Shown here in pieces: positions 30,458 to 40,987 of a DNA stretch of 64,000 nucleotides (position 1 is its first letter; the number at the start of each line of letters is the position of its first letter). The translations under genes and the position numbers were made by a program. The stretch comes from Gammaproteobacteria bacterium (GTDB lineage: Bacteria > Pseudomonadota > Gammaproteobacteria > Ga0077536), in contig JADLGE010000075.1 of the NCBI GenBank assembly GCA_020849475.1, positions 1 to 64,000 on the forward strand, read 5' to 3'. The notes under the pieces were generated by a model. The model worked only from the letters and a program-made list of their open reading frames with translations, ran no database searches and was not told the DNA's origin.

Positions 30458-31363
30458 GTGACCGCGCTATCCGCACATATCCCGGTACTGCTGCATGAGG
30501 TGCTCGACTTCATGCACGTCCAGCCGGCGGGAACCTATATCGACGCGACTTTCGGTCGCGGCGGTCACAGCCGCGCCATTCTCGAACGCCTTGGTCCGCA
30601 AGGACGCTTGTTCGTCTTCGATCGTGATCCGCAAGCCATCGCCTGCGCGCGCGAACTCGCCGCTGGTGATGCGCGCGTGACGGTCATGCATGCCGCTTTT
30701 TCAAATATCGCTGACTGCGGCGTGCGTGACGTCGACGGTGTGCTGTTCGACCTGGGCATCTCCTCGCCACAAGTGGACGATGCCAGCCGTGGCTTCAGCT
30801 TTCGCCAGGACGGTCCGCTCGACATGCGCATGGATCCGCGCACCTCACCGAGCGCCGCCGAATGGCTGGCGGTGGCCGCCGAAAACGAGATTGCCGACGT
30901 GTTGTTTCGCTATGGTGACGAACGTCGCTCGCGACTCATCGCCAAGCGCGTGGTCGAAGCGCGGCGTCGCGCACCGCTCAGCACCACGCTGGAATTGGCA
31001 AAGCTCATTCACAGCTGTTTTCCGCACCACGGTGGCCGCATCGACAACGCCACGCGCAGCTTCCAGGCGTTGCGAATTTTCATCAACGATGAGATGGGCG
31101 AGATTGAGCGCGCCCTGGCGGTGGCGCTGAATCTCATCAAGCGTGGCGGCCGCGTGCTGGTCATCGCTTTTCATTCGCTCGAAGACCGCTACGTGAAGCA
31201 TCGCTTCCGCGAACTCGACGCTGAAGGGCGCCATGGGGCCGACAACGGTGAGTCGCGCTTTCGACTGGTGATGCGCAAGTCGGTGCAGGCCGGCGAGCAA
31301 GAACTCGCCGTCAATCCGCGCGCACGCAGTTCGCGTCTGCGCGCGTTGGAGCGTGTCGCATGA
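30458..31363 (+). CDS. rsmH: 16S rRNA (cytosine(1402)-N4)-methyltransferase
   Basis: 301 residues from GTG 30458 with VTALSAHIPVLLHEVLDFM at the N-terminus. SAM-binding region YIDATFGRGGHSRAIL, then LFDLGISSPQVDDASRGFSF, the DGPLDMRMDP motif, and IAFHSLEDRYVKHRF near the end. It modifies the same nucleotide, C1402, whose ribose is methylated by RsmI, encoded about 2 kb upstream. Overlaps ftsL by 4 bases. Confidence 0.97.
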   Translation: MTALSAHIPVLLHEVLDFMHVQPAGTYIDATFGRGGHSRAILERLGPQGRLFVFDRDPQAIACARELAAGDARVTVMHAAFSNIADCGVRDVDGVLFDLGISSPQVDDASRGFSFRQDGPLDMRMDPRTSPSAAEWLAVAAENEIADVLFRYGDERRSRLIAKRVVEARRRAPLSTTLELAKLIHSCFPHHGGRIDNATRSFQALRIFINDEMGEIERALAVALNLIKRGGRVLVIAFHSLEDRYVKHRFRELDAEGRHGADNGESRFRLVMRKSVQAGEQELAVNPRARSSRLRALERVA

Positions 31364-31623
31364 AGTCGCTGGTGGTCGCCATCATCGTCGGGCTGTGCAC
31401 GTTTGCCTCGGCCGTTGAACTGGTGCTGTGCCGTCACCAGAGCCGGCGCCTGTTCGTCGAACTGCAAAGCCTGCACGAAGTGAAGCAGGGGCTCGACCAG
31501 GAATGGGGTCAGCTGTTGCTGGAACAGGCGACCTGGGGCGCCGAGCTGCGCGTCGAGCAGATCTCCAACGACAAGCTCAGCATGGTGGTGCCGTCACCGG
31601 CGCAGGTGGTGGAGCTGCAATGA
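31360..31623 (+). CDS. ftsL: Cell division protein FtsL
   Basis: 87 residues. Short cytoplasmic start, one membrane helix (about residues 3-21, LVVAIIVGLCTFASAVELV) and a periplasmic coiled coil (LFVELQSLHEVKQGLDQEWGQLLLEQATW). It forms the FtsQLB complex that activates FtsWI. Overlaps rsmH (ATGA) and ftsI by 4 bases. Low sequence conservation is normal; identity rests on topology and position. Confidence 0.93.
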   Translation: MKSLVVAIIVGLCTFASAVELVLCRHQSRRLFVELQSLHEVKQGLDQEWGQLLLEQATWGAELRVEQISNDKLSMVVPSPAQVVELQ

Positions 31624-33362
31624 GCGCGCGCAACGAGGCCCGTCGCGAACTCAAGCTGCGTCGTCGCGTCGTGGTGGGGCTGTTCGTGCTCGGCGCGGCG
31701 GTGCTGTCATGGCGCGCCATCGACCTGCAGGTCAACAAGCGCGAGTTTTTGCAGAACCATGGCGATGCACGCTATCTGCGCGTGGAACGCATCGACGCCA
31801 ATCGCGGCATGATTCTGGACCGCAACGGTGAGCCGCTGGCCATCAGCACGCCCACGCAGTCGGCGTGGGTGCAGCCGCGTCGCTTCGTGGAGTCCAAGGA
31901 TAAATGGCCCAAGCTCGCCAAGATCCTCGGCATTCCTCTCGACCAGATCGAAGCGCTGATCATGCCGCGCCTGGAAAAGAAGTTCGTCTACCTGCAGCGC
32001 CATCTCACGCCCGATGAAGGCGACGCCTTGAAGCGTCTCGAAATCCCCGGTCTCAATCTGCAGGAAGAGCAGCGTCGCTATTATCCGGCTGGTGAAGTGG
32101 CGGCGCACATCCTCGGCTTCACCAACGTTGACGACCAGGGCCAGGAAGGCGTGGAGCTGTCCTACGATCACATCCTCAAGGGCGAGCCCGGCCAGCGCCG
32201 CGTGATCAAGGATCGTATCGGTCGTGTGGTGGAAGACGTCGAGCGTCTGCGTGCCACGCGTCCCGGCCGTGATGTGTATCTGAGCATCGATCAGCGCATT
32301 CAATACGCCGCCTATCGCGCGCTCAAGATAGCGGTGCAACAGAACGAAGCGCGCGCCGGCATGATGGTGGTGGTCGACCCGCGCAGCGGCGAAGTGCTGG
32401 CGCTGGTCAATCAGCCGTCCTTCAATCCCAACAACCGCGACAACCTTAACAGTGAGCGTTATCGCAATCGCGCCGTCACCGACCTGTTCGAACCGGGCTC
32501 GACCTTGAAGCCTTTTACCTTGGCGGCAGCGCTGGAGAGTGGCCAGTACAAGCCGGAATCCACCGTGGACACTTCGCCGGGCCGCTTCAAGATCGGCAAG
32601 GACACCGTGCGTGACATCAAGAATTACGGCGTGCTCGACCTCGGCGGCATCATCCAGAATTCAAGCAACGTCGGCGCCAGCAAGGTTGCGCTGTCGCTCG
32701 AACCGGAAGTGTTGTGGAAAGCCCTTCGTGATTTCGGTTTCGGATCGATTTCGGAAATCGCGCTGCCCGGTGAAGGCTACGGGCGTTTGAACGAATATCG
32801 CAACTGGAGCGAGATCGAACACGCCACGCTGGCTTTCGGTTACGGACTGTCGGTCACCGCCGCGCAGCTCGCGCGCGCCTACACGGTGCTCGCGAACGAT
32901 GGCTGGATGCAGCCCTTGAGTATCGTCAAGCTCGATGAGATCGGACCGCGCAAGCGCATCATCAGCGCCAATACCGCGCAGGAAATCCGTCGCATGCTGA
33001 CGCGCGTGATCACCAAGGGCACCGGCGCCCTGGCGGCGGTGCCGGGTTATTCGGTGGCGGGCAAGACCGGCACGGTGCACAAATCGATAAGCTCAGGCTA
33101 TGCCGAGCATCGCTATCGTTCGCTGTTCGCCGGCATGATTCCGGCCGAGAACCCGCGCCTGGTGGCGGTGGTCATCATCGATGAGCCGCAGCGCGGCGTG
33201 TATTTCGGCGGCAAGGTCGCGGCGCCGGTATTTGCCAGCGTCATGCGCGATGCGGTGCGCATTCTCAACATCCCGCCCGATCAGCCGGTGCAGGCCACGC
33301 CCGAAGCGGTATGGCTGGCTACCGGCCATGATGGCGATCGCGCCGCGGAGTCGACGCAATGA
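31620..33362 (+). CDS. ftsI: Septal peptidoglycan transpeptidase PBP3
   Basis: 580 residues from ATG 31620; the track start precedes it in ftsL. N-terminal anchor (residues 16-35), a pedestal domain with RGMILDRNGEPLAISTP, and a transpeptidase domain with S294 in EPGSTLKPF, the SSN motif (QNSSNVG) and K482 in AGKTGTVHK. It cross-links peptidoglycan at the septum and is a beta-lactam target. Overlaps murE by 4 bases. Confidence 0.98.
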   Translation: MSARNEARRELKLRRRVVVGLFVLGAAVLSWRAIDLQVNKREFLQNHGDARYLRVERIDANRGMILDRNGEPLAISTPTQSAWVQPRRFVESKDKWPKLAKILGIPLDQIEALIMPRLEKKFVYLQRHLTPDEGDALKRLEIPGLNLQEEQRRYYPAGEVAAHILGFTNVDDQGQEGVELSYDHILKGEPGQRRVIKDRIGRVVEDVERLRATRPGRDVYLSIDQRIQYAAYRALKIAVQQNEARAGMMVVVDPRSGEVLALVNQPSFNPNNRDNLNSERYRNRAVTDLFEPGSTLKPFTLAAALESGQYKPESTVDTSPGRFKIGKDTVRDIKNYGVLDLGGIIQNSSNVGASKVALSLEPEVLWKALRDFGFGSISEIALPGEGYGRLNEYRNWSEIEHATLAFGYGLSVTAAQLARAYTVLANDGWMQPLSIVKLDEIGPRKRIISANTAQEIRRMLTRVITKGTGALAAVPGYSVAGKTGTVHKSISSGYAEHRYRSLFAGMIPAENPRLVAVVIIDEPQRGVYFGGKVAAPVFASVMRDAVRILNIPPDQPVQATPEAVWLATGHDGDRAAESTQ

Positions 33363-34849
33363 TGGCCAGCACGCTCGCTCATGGCGTCAGGCTCTCGAGT
33401 TTGCTGCACGACCTCGTGACGGTGCCGCGCCCGCTCGACCGGCATATCGAAGACATCACGCTGGACAGCCGCGAAGCGCGGCCCGGCAGTTGCTTCATCG
33501 CGTTGGGCGGGCACACGGACGACGGCGCCCATTACGCCGCCGATGCCATTGCGCGCGGCGCCATCGCCGTCATCGCCGAGCGTCCGTTGACGAATCTGCG
33601 ACCCGATGTGCCGTGCCTGCACAGCGCCGACCTGCGTCAGCATCTGGGCACCATTGCCAACCGCTTTTTCGATACGCCGTCGGCGGCGCTCAAGCTGTGT
33701 GCGATTACCGGCACCAATGGCAAGACCACGGTCGCCCATCTCGTCGCGCAGGCCGTTGAGCTCATGGGTGACGCGGCCGGCTATATCGGCACGCTGGGCG
33801 CCGGTGATTTACGTCATTTGCAGCCGCTCGCCAACACCACGCCCGACATCATCACCATCAATCGTTGCCTGGCGGCTAGCCGTGCGCGCGGTTGCCGCGT
33901 GGTGGCATTGGAAGCGTCTTCCCACGCGCTTGCGCAGCAGCGTCTCGCCGGCCTCGCCATCCACGTTGGCGCATTCACCAATCTCGGCCATGACCATCTC
34001 GATTATCACATCGACATCGACGCCTATGGCGCGGCCAAGCGACGTTTGTTCGCGCATCCTGATCTCAAGGGCGCGGTGATCAATATCGATGACGCACTCG
34101 GTGCGCAGATAGCGCTCGGCCGTCCGTCCTCCGCCAGCTTGTGGACCTGCTCGTCGCGCGATGGCAATGCGCGCCTGCGCGCTGACGGCATCGTGGCGGT
34201 CGCCAGCGGCATGCAGTTCACGCTCGATATCGATGGCTGGCGCCAACGCATCGCGAGCCGACTTGCCGGCCGCTTCAACGTCGACAATCTGCTCGTCGTG
34301 TGCGGGTTGTTGCTGGCCTGCGATTACGCGCCGCAAGCGGTGGCCGCGGTTTTGCCCCTGCTGCGCGGCGTCAGCGGTCGCGCCGAGGAATGTGGGCGCA
34401 GTCGGCGGGGCGCGCGGGTGTTCGTCGATTATGCCCACACGCCGGACAGTCTCGCCGCCATCCTGGCAACGCTGCGCGAGTTGACGCCGCGTCGCATCGT
34501 GGTGGTGTTCGGTTGCGGCGGCGGACGTGATCGCAGCAAGCGGCCGGTGATGGGCGCCATCGCCGAGCGCGACGCCGAGCGCGTGATAGTGACGTCCGAC
34601 AATCCGCGCGATGAAGACGCGGCGACCATTGCCGACGAGATCCGTGCCGGCATGCGCGCCCCGCACAATGCCAGCGTGGTGCTCGATCGCGCGGCGGCGA
34701 TTCGTCTGGCCGTGAGCGAAGCGCAAGACGGCGACTTCGTGCTCATCGCCGGCAAGGGCCATGAGCGCACGCAGGAAAGCGCCGGCCAGGTTTCGGCGTT
34801 CAGCGATCATGCGGAAATCGACCGCGCCTTGGCAGAGAGCAACCCATGA
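33359..34849 (+). CDS. murE: UDP-MurNAc-tripeptide synthetase (meso-DAP adding)
   Basis: 496 residues. Mur ligase with the ATP loop ITGTNGKTTVAHLVAQA, substrate domain EASSHALAQQRLAG and TNLGHDHLDYH, and the third domain with the SDNPRDED motif. The DNPR motif selects meso-diaminopimelate, so the wall is the Gram-negative type. It adds the third residue to UDP-MurNAc-Ala-Glu. Overlaps both ftsI and murF. Confidence 0.98.
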   Translation: MMASTLAHGVRLSSLLHDLVTVPRPLDRHIEDITLDSREARPGSCFIALGGHTDDGAHYAADAIARGAIAVIAERPLTNLRPDVPCLHSADLRQHLGTIANRFFDTPSAALKLCAITGTNGKTTVAHLVAQAVELMGDAAGYIGTLGAGDLRHLQPLANTTPDIITINRCLAASRARGCRVVALEASSHALAQQRLAGLAIHVGAFTNLGHDHLDYHIDIDAYGAAKRRLFAHPDLKGAVINIDDALGAQIALGRPSSASLWTCSSRDGNARLRADGIVAVASGMQFTLDIDGWRQRIASRLAGRFNVDNLLVVCGLLLACDYAPQAVAAVLPLLRGVSGRAEECGRSRRGARVFVDYAHTPDSLAAILATLRELTPRRIVVVFGCGGGRDRSKRPVMGAIAERDAERVIVTSDNPRDEDAATIADEIRAGMRAPHNASVVLDRAAAIRLAVSEAQDGDFVLIAGKGHERTQESAGQVSAFSDHAEIDRALAESNP

Positions 34850-36210
34850 TCAGCATGACGCTCAGCGCCGCCGCTGCCGCGCTCGATGCACAATTTTGCG
34901 CCGACGACCGCACCTTCAATGGCGCCAGCACCGACACCCGCAGCTTGGGCCCCGGCCAGTTGTTCTTCGCACTGCGCGGCCCGAATTTCGACGCCCACGA
35001 GAAACTCGACGAAGCCCAGGCGGCCGGCGCGGTCGCCGCAGTGGTCGAGCGCGCCATGCCCTCGCGCCTGCCGCAGCTGTTGGTGGCCGATACGCGCGCC
35101 GCGCTGGGCCAGCTCGCGCGCGCCTGGCGTCAACGCTTTGACATTCCGGTGCTGGCCGTGACCGGCAGCGCGGGCAAGACCACCGTCAAGGAAATGCTTG
35201 CCGCCATCATGCGCACCCAGGGGCCGGTGCTCGCCACCCGTGGCAATTTCAATAACGACATCGGCCTGCCCTTGACGCTCTTCCAACTCGATGCCAGCCA
35301 CCGCGCGGCGGTGCTGGAAATGGGCGCCAACCATGTCGGCGACATCACCTTGCTGGTGGCTATCGCGCGTCCGCATATCGGTGTCATCACCTTGTGCGCG
35401 CCCGGCCACCTCGAAGGCTTCGGCAGCATCGAAGGCGTGGCGCGCACCAAGGGCGAGATGTTTGCCGGTCTGCCCGACGACGGCATCGCGATTCTCAACG
35501 CCGATGACGCGCAGGCGCCTTTGTGGCGCGAACTCGCGGGCAAGCGCCGCGTGTCGAGTTTCGGTCTATCGGCGGATTTCCGCGCCGAGAATATTCAAGC
35601 GACGGCGGACGGCAGCGTATTCACCCTGCGCTCGCCCGCTGGCGCCATCGAAATAACGCTCAAGCATCGCGGTCTGCACAACGTGCGCAATGCCTTGGCC
35701 GCCGCCGCTGCCGCGAGCGCCGCCGGCGTGTCCCTCGCTGACATCCAGCGCGGACTGGCCGAGGCGGGCATCGTCAAAGGCCGTCTGCAGTATCGCGCCG
35801 GCAGTGTCGGCTGTCGCATCATCGACGACAGTTACAACGCCAACCCTGCCTCCGTGGCGGCCGCCATCGCGGTGCTGGGCAGCGAGCCGGCGCCGCGCTG
35901 GCTGGTGTTCGGCGACATGCGCGAGCTCGGGCCCGATGCCGTCGACTATCACCGCGAAGTCGGCGCGCAGGCCGCCGCCGCCGGCGTCACGCAGTTATTC
36001 ACCTACGGCGCGCTGGCGCGCCATGCCGCGGAGCGTTTCGCGGGCTTCGCGCAGCATGCCGACTCGCACGGCAATCTGCTGGCCGCCCTGCGCGCGGCCT
36101 TGTCCGAGGCGGCCAATGCGCCGCCGACTCTGTTGATCAAAGGTTCGCGCGCCATGGCGCTCGACGAGGTGGCGAATGCGCTCGCCGAAGGGAGTGATGT
36201 CGCGTGTTGA
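34846..36210 (+). CDS. murF: UDP-MurNAc-tripeptide-D-alanyl-D-alanine ligase
   Basis: 454 residues. Adds D-Ala-D-Ala to the tripeptide in the cytoplasm. Mur ligase motifs: N-terminal [23 protein letters not shown]-loop [41 protein letters not shown] and [15 protein letters not shown]. Starts inside murE (ATGA) and ends 7 bases past the mraY start, so translation is probably coupled on both sides. Confidence 0.98.
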   Translation: MISMTLSAAAAALDAQFCADDRTFNGASTDTRSLGPGQLFFALRGPNFDAHEKLDEAQAAGAVAAVVERAMPSRLPQLLVADTRAALGQLARAWRQRFDIPVLAVTGSAGKTTVKEMLAAIMRTQGPVLATRGNFNNDIGLPLTLFQLDASHRAAVLEMGANHVGDITLLVAIARPHIGVITLCAPGHLEGFGSIEGVARTKGEMFAGLPDDGIAILNADDAQAPLWRELAGKRRVSSFGLSADFRAENIQATADGSVFTLRSPAGAIEITLKHRGLHNVRNALAAAAAASAAGVSLADIQRGLAEAGIVKGRLQYRAGSVGCRIIDDSYNANPASVAAAIAVLGSEPAPRWLVFGDMRELGPDAVDYHREVGAQAAAAGVTQLFTYGALARHAAERFAGFAQHADSHGNLLAALRAALSEAANAPPTLLIKGSRAMALDEVANALAEGSDVAC

Positions 36211-37286
36211 TGGTGCTTGCGGAATGGCTGGCGAAGTATCACTCCGGTTTCGATGTGTTCCGGTACCTGACGCTGCGCACGATTCTCGGGGTGCTGACCT
36301 CGCTGTTCATCGCGCTCATGGTCGGCCCCAAGATGATTCACTATCTTGCCAAGTTCCAGATTGGCCAGACCATCCGTGAGGACGGCCCGCAGTCGCATTT
36401 GTCCAAGGCCGGCACGCCGACCATGGGCGGGCTTTTGATCCTGGTCTCGATCGCCGCCAGCACACTGCTGTGGAGCAATCTCAACAATCGCTTCGTGTGG
36501 ATAGTGCTGGTCACGACCTTGGTGTTCGGCGCGGTCGGCTGGTACGACGATTACCTGAAGCTCGTGCGTCGCAATTCCAAGGGACTCGCCGCGCGCTACA
36601 AGATGTTCTGGCAGTCGCTCGGCGCGCTGGCGGCGGCGGCGGCCTTGTTCTTCACCGCGCAGTCGCCGACCGAAACGCAGCTCATCGTGCCGCTGGTGAA
36701 AAGCGTGGCGCTCGATCTCGGCTGGATGTATTTCGTGGTGGCCTACTGCGTGATTGTCGGCACCAGCAACGCGGTCAATCTCACCGACGGTCTCGACGGC
36801 CTGGCGGTGCTGCCGACCGTGATGGTGGCGGCGGCGCTGATCGTGTTTGCCTACGTGGCCGGCAATATCAAGTTCGCCCATTACCTGGCGGTGCCCTATG
36901 TGCACGGCGTCGGTGAGATCTGCGTGTTCTGCGGCGCCATCGTCGGCGCGGGCTTGGGCTTCCTGTGGTTCAACACCTATCCGGCCATGGTCTTCATGGG
37001 GGATATCGGCGCACTGGCGCTCGGCGCCGCCATCGGCACGGTGGCGCTGACCGTGCGCCAGGAACTGGTGCTGGTGATCATGGGCGGCGTGTTCGTGATG
37101 GAGACGGTGTCGGTCATCCTGCAGGTGGCATCGTTCAAGCTGACCGGCCGCCGCATTTTCCGCATGGCGCCCATCCATCATCATTTCGAATTGAAGGGCT
37201 GGCCCGAACCGCGCGTCATCGTGCGTTTCTGGATTATCACCGTGGTGCTGGTGCTGGCGGCGCTGGCGACCTTGAAGATCCGTTGA
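36204..37286 (+). CDS. mraY: Phospho-MurNAc-pentapeptide transferase
   Basis: 360 residues from GTG 36204 (reads [25 protein letters not shown]). Ten membrane helices. Conserved loops: [33 protein letters not shown] (catalytic aspartates), [26 protein letters not shown] and the end [23 protein letters not shown]. Makes lipid I from UDP-MurNAc-pentapeptide and undecaprenyl phosphate. Confidence 0.98.
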   Translation: MLMVLAEWLAKYHSGFDVFRYLTLRTILGVLTSLFIALMVGPKMIHYLAKFQIGQTIREDGPQSHLSKAGTPTMGGLLILVSIAASTLLWSNLNNRFVWIVLVTTLVFGAVGWYDDYLKLVRRNSKGLAARYKMFWQSLGALAAAAALFFTAQSPTETQLIVPLVKSVALDLGWMYFVVAYCVIVGTSNAVNLTDGLDGLAVLPTVMVAAALIVFAYVAGNIKFAHYLAVPYVHGVGEICVFCGAIVGAGLGFLWFNTYPAMVFMGDIGALALGAAIGTVALTVRQELVLVIMGGVFVMETVSVILQVASFKLTGRRIFRMAPIHHHFELKGWPEPRVIVRFWIITVVLVLAALATLKIR

Positions 37287-37288
37287 TC

Positions 37289-38659
37289 ATGACGACCATG
37301 ACCGCGAACAAAAGCATCACCACCGACACGCTGGCCGATTACGCGGTGGTCGGGCTTGGCATCACGGGCCTGTCCTGTGTGCGTTATCTCGCCGCGCGGG
37401 GCGTGTCGGTAGTGGCCATGGACAGCCGTGAAACGCCGCCCAATCTCAACGCCGTGCGCGAGGAATTTCCGGACGTCACCGTCATCACCGGCGCGCTCGA
37501 CGCCGAGACTTTGCGCCGTTGCCGTCACATCGTGCTGAGCCCGGGGCTGTCGCTGGCCGAGCCCGCGATTGCCGCCACACTGGCGGCCGGCGTGGAAGTG
37601 ATCGGTGATATCGAACTGTTCGCGCGCGCCGCCAATGCGCCCGTCATTGCCATCACCGGCACCAATGGCAAGAGCACCGTCACGACCTTGGTGGCGCGCA
37701 TGCTCGAGGCCGATGGTTATCGCGTCAAGGTCGGTGGCAACCTTGGCACGCCGGCTCTTGATCTGTTGGACGTGCCGGCGCCCGATTGCTACGTGCTGGA
37801 ACTGTCGAGCTTTCAACTCGAGACCACCAGCAGCTTGGCGCCGCGCGTGGCCTGTATTCTCAACATCACGCCCGATCATCTCGACCGCTATGGCAGCTTC
37901 GCCGACTACCGCGATGCCAAGGCGCGCATTCTCGCGCGCGCCGCGCAGGTGGTGGTGAATGGCGATGACGACGTGGCGCGACAATTGCCGTGCGCCGCGC
38001 CGCTTACCGTGTTCACGCTCGCCGAGCCGGGCGCGGAGCAATACGGACTCAAAGTCGAGCCGCAGGGCGAATACCTGGCCGGCCCCCACGGCACACACCT
38101 GGCGGCCAGCGCGCTGACGCTGGTGGGTCGCCACAACATAGCCAATGCGCTGGCCGCACTTGCGGTGTGTCACGCTTTCGGCGCACGCGGCCAGGCGCTG
38201 CTCACTGCCCTGGCGAGTTTCTGCGGGCTCGATCATCGCGCGCAGTGGGTCGCGACCATCGCCGGCGTGCGTTACATCAATGATTCCAAGGCCACCAATT
38301 CCGGGGCGGCCTGCGCCACTATCCGCGGCCTGTGTCACGCGCAGGGCGGGGTGCTGATCGCCGGCGGCGAAGCCAAGGAGCCGGACTTCAGCGAATTCGC
38401 CGACACCGTCGTCGCACATATGCATACGGTGGTGTTGATCGGCCGCGCCGCGCCGATGTTCGCGGCCGCCATCAATGGCCGCATCGCGACCGTGTTCGCC
38501 ACCGACATGCGTGGCGCGGTCGCGGCCGCGGCGGCGGCCGCGCACGAGGGCGACATGGTGCTGCTGTCACCTGCCTGTGCGAGTTTCGACATGTTCGCCA
38601 ACTACGCGGCCCGTGGCATGGCGTTTCGCGATGCCGTGCTCGAAAGGGTGCCGTCATGA
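37289..38659 (+). CDS. murD: UDP-MurNAc-L-alanine:D-glutamate ligase
   Basis: 456 residues from ATG 37289, two bases after the mraY stop; a second ATG is three codons later. Motifs: AVVGLGITGLSCVRYLAARG, ITGTNGKSTVTTLVARML, ELSSFQLETTSSLAPRVACILNITPDHLDRYGS, INDSKATNSGAACATI and LLSPACASFDMFANYAARG. Adds D-glutamate to UDP-MurNAc-Ala. The track ORF begins wrongly inside mraY. Overlaps ftsW by 4 bases. Confidence 0.98.
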   Translation: MTTMTANKSITTDTLADYAVVGLGITGLSCVRYLAARGVSVVAMDSRETPPNLNAVREEFPDVTVITGALDAETLRRCRHIVLSPGLSLAEPAIAATLAAGVEVIGDIELFARAANAPVIAITGTNGKSTVTTLVARMLEADGYRVKVGGNLGTPALDLLDVPAPDCYVLELSSFQLETTSSLAPRVACILNITPDHLDRYGSFADYRDAKARILARAAQVVVNGDDDVARQLPCAAPLTVFTLAEPGAEQYGLKVEPQGEYLAGPHGTHLAASALTLVGRHNIANALAALAVCHAFGARGQALLTALASFCGLDHRAQWVATIAGVRYINDSKATNSGAACATIRGLCHAQGGVLIAGGEAKEPDFSEFADTVVAHMHTVVLIGRAAPMFAAAINGRIATVFATDMRGAVAAAAAAAHEGDMVLLSPACASFDMFANYAARGMAFRDAVLERVPS

Positions 38660-39915
38660 GCGTCACGGCTGAAGCCATTGGTCAGGCCAAGGCGCAGCCC
38701 GCGCGCGCCGAGGCCGTGCCTTTGCCGTATGACATCTGGCTCATCGGCGGCGCTTTCGCGCTGTTGTGCGTAGGCTTGATCATGGTGGTCTCGACCTCGG
38801 TCTCGATAGCCGAGCATCGCGATCTGACCCAGCTCTATTACTTCAAGCGCCAGTTGTTCTCCGCCATTCTCGGCATCACCGGCGCCATCGTGCTGACACG
38901 CACGCCGCTGTCCTATTTCGAGCAGTGGAGCACGGTGGTGCTGTTCGTCGCGATTGCGTTCCTGATTGCGGTGTTGATTCCGGGCCTGGGTCATGAAGTG
39001 AACGGCTCGATGCGCTGGCTGGGCTTCGGCTTCTTCACCATTCAGACTTCGGAGCCGGCCAAGGTGGCGGTGGCCATCTACGTGGCGGCCTACCTCGTGC
39101 GTCATATCAAGCAGGTGCGCACCGACTTCATCGGCTTCATCAAACCGATCGGCGTCATCACCCTGATTGCCGGCCTGCTGCTGCTCGAACCGGATTTCGG
39201 CACGGCCGTGGTGTTGTTCACCACGGTGCTCGGCATGCTGTTCCTGGCCGGCGTGCCCTACATCCGTTTCTTCTTCTGGGGGCTGGCGGCGCTGAGCGCC
39301 CTGGCGGCCTTGTCGATGCTCGCGCCCTATCGCCTGGCGCGTCTCATGACCTTCATGGACCCGTGGTCCGACCCGTTCAACACCGGCTTTCAATTGACCC
39401 AGGCCTTGATTGCCTTTGGCCGTGGCGAATGGTTCGGCGTGGGCTTGGGCAATTCGGTGCAGAAGCTTTTCTACCTGCCCGAAGTGCACACCGATTTCGT
39501 GTTCGCGGTGATTGCTGAAGAGGGCGGCTTCGTTGGCTGCCTGACGGTCAGCTGTCTGTTCGTGTTCCTTATCTGGCGCATCTTCCACGTCGGCGGTCGC
39601 GCCGAGCGCGCCAACCTGCTGTTCGCCGCCTACGTCACCTACGGCATTGGACTGCTCATTGGCATCCAGGCTTTCGTCAACATCGGCGTGAACATGGGCA
39701 TCCTGCCGACCAAGGGACTGCCGCTGCCGTTCCTGAGCTATGGCAGCAACAACCTGGTGGTCACGCTGGGGGCGATAGGCATCGCCTTGCGCGCCGGTAT
39801 CGAAGCCCATGAAGTCACGTATCCGCGCGCGACCGCGCCGCAGATCATGACGGCGCCGCCGACCTCCGGTAGTGAGGATGATGAGTACGATGACGAGGAG
39901 CGCGATGATGACTAG
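38656..39915 (+). CDS. ftsW: Septal peptidoglycan glycosyltransferase FtsW
   Basis: 419 residues from ATG 38656. SEDS family, ten membrane helices, with GSMRWLGFGFFTIQTSEPAKVAVAIYVA, LLLEPDFGTAVV (catalytic aspartate), the PWSDPFNTGFQLTQALIAFGRGEWFGVGLG loop, LPEVHTDFVFAVIAEEGG and NIGVNMGILPTKGLPLPFLSYGS. It polymerises glycan at the septum with FtsI. The C-terminal tail is strikingly acidic (SGSEDDEYDDEERDDD) and its codons include several ATGs that blur the murG start. Confidence 0.97.
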   Translation: MSVTAEAIGQAKAQPARAEAVPLPYDIWLIGGAFALLCVGLIMVVSTSVSIAEHRDLTQLYYFKRQLFSAILGITGAIVLTRTPLSYFEQWSTVVLFVAIAFLIAVLIPGLGHEVNGSMRWLGFGFFTIQTSEPAKVAVAIYVAAYLVRHIKQVRTDFIGFIKPIGVITLIAGLLLLEPDFGTAVVLFTTVLGMLFLAGVPYIRFFFWGLAALSALAALSMLAPYRLARLMTFMDPWSDPFNTGFQLTQALIAFGRGEWFGVGLGNSVQKLFYLPEVHTDFVFAVIAEEGGFVGCLTVSCLFVFLIWRIFHVGGRAERANLLFAAYVTYGIGLLIGIQAFVNIGVNMGILPTKGLPLPFLSYGSNNLVVTLGAIGIALRAGIEAHEVTYPRATAPQIMTAPPTSGSEDDEYDDEERDDD

Positions 39916-40987
39916 AACCGTCATGATCGTCGCCGGCGGCACCGGGGGGCATGTCTATCCAGGTCTGGCCGTGGCCGAAGCGCTGCGCGCGCGTGATGTG
40001 CAACTGCACTGGATGGGCACCGAGCGCGGCATCGAAGCGCGTGTGGTGCCACTGGCCGGCGTGCCGCTCACCACCATTCCTGTCAGCGGTCTGCGTCGTC
40101 GCGGCTGGTGGCGCTGGTTGGCCGCGCCTTTCGGCGTGAGCTATGCCATCTGGTGCGCATTGGCGGCCATGCGTCGCATCCGTCCGCAGGTGGTGCTGGG
40201 CATGGGCGGCTTCGTCAGCGGTCCGGGCGGCATTGCCGCGTGGCTGACGCGCCGGCCGCTGATCATTCACGAACAGAACGCGGTGCCCGGACTTTCCAAT
40301 CGCATCCTCGCCCACTTCGCGCGGCGCGTGTTGCAGGGTTTTCCGGGCAGTTTCGCCGCCAAGGTCCATGCCATCACCACCGGCAATCCGGTGCGCGCCG
40401 ACATCGCCGCCATCAGCGCGCCGCGTGCGCGCACGCACGACGGTGGTCCGTTGAACGTACTGGTGTTCGGCGGCAGCCGCGGTGCGCGCGCGCTCAACGA
40501 GCACGTGCCGCAGGCGTTGGCACAGTGCGGCATCGAGAATCTCCGCGTGCGTCATCAATGTGGCGCCGACGATGTGGCCGCCACCGCAGCGCGCTACGCG
40601 CAGGCGCGCAATGTGACCGACAGCGAAGTGGTGCCTTACATCGATGACATGACCGGCGCTTACGCGTGGGCCGATCTCGTCATCGCGCGCGCAGGCGCCA
40701 GCAGCATCGCCGAGATCGCGGCCTGCGGCGTAGCCTCGATTCTCATTCCTTATCCCTATGCGGTGGACGACCACCAGTCGGCCAACGCGCGTTACCTGGC
40801 GGCTGGCAACGCCGCGGTGCTGATGTCGGAAGCCGCGCTCAGCGTCGACACCCTGGCGCGTGAAATCGCGCGACTGCTGGGCGATGCCGAGGCGCGCATG
40901 ACGATGGCCGAAAGCGCACGTGCCCTGTCGCGTCCGCACGCGACGGCCGACGTCGCCGCCCAATGTCTGGAGTTCATCGATGCATGA
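39908..40987 (+). CDS. murG: Undecaprenyldiphospho-MurNAc-pentapeptide GlcNAc transferase
   Basis: 359 residues from ATG 39908 (MTRTVMIVAGGTGGHVYPGLAVA), overlapping the ftsW stop; ATGs at 39905 and further upstream are possible. GT28 family, membrane-associated; adds GlcNAc to lipid I to give lipid II. Motifs: GGTGGHVYPGLAVAEAL, GMGGFVSGPGGIAAWL, HEQNAVPGLSNRILA, VFGGSRGARALNE and ARAGASSIAEIAACGVASILIPYP. Overlaps murC by 8 bases. Confidence 0.97.
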   Translation: MTRTVMIVAGGTGGHVYPGLAVAEALRARDVQLHWMGTERGIEARVVPLAGVPLTTIPVSGLRRRGWWRWLAAPFGVSYAIWCALAAMRRIRPQVVLGMGGFVSGPGGIAAWLTRRPLIIHEQNAVPGLSNRILAHFARRVLQGFPGSFAAKVHAITTGNPVRADIAAISAPRARTHDGGPLNVLVFGGSRGARALNEHVPQALAQCGIENLRVRHQCGADDVAATAARYAQARNVTDSEVVPYIDDMTGAYAWADLVIARAGASSIAEIAACGVASILIPYPYAVDDHQSANARYLAAGNAAVLMSEAALSVDTLAREIARLLGDAEARMTMAESARALSRPHATADVAAQCLEFIDA

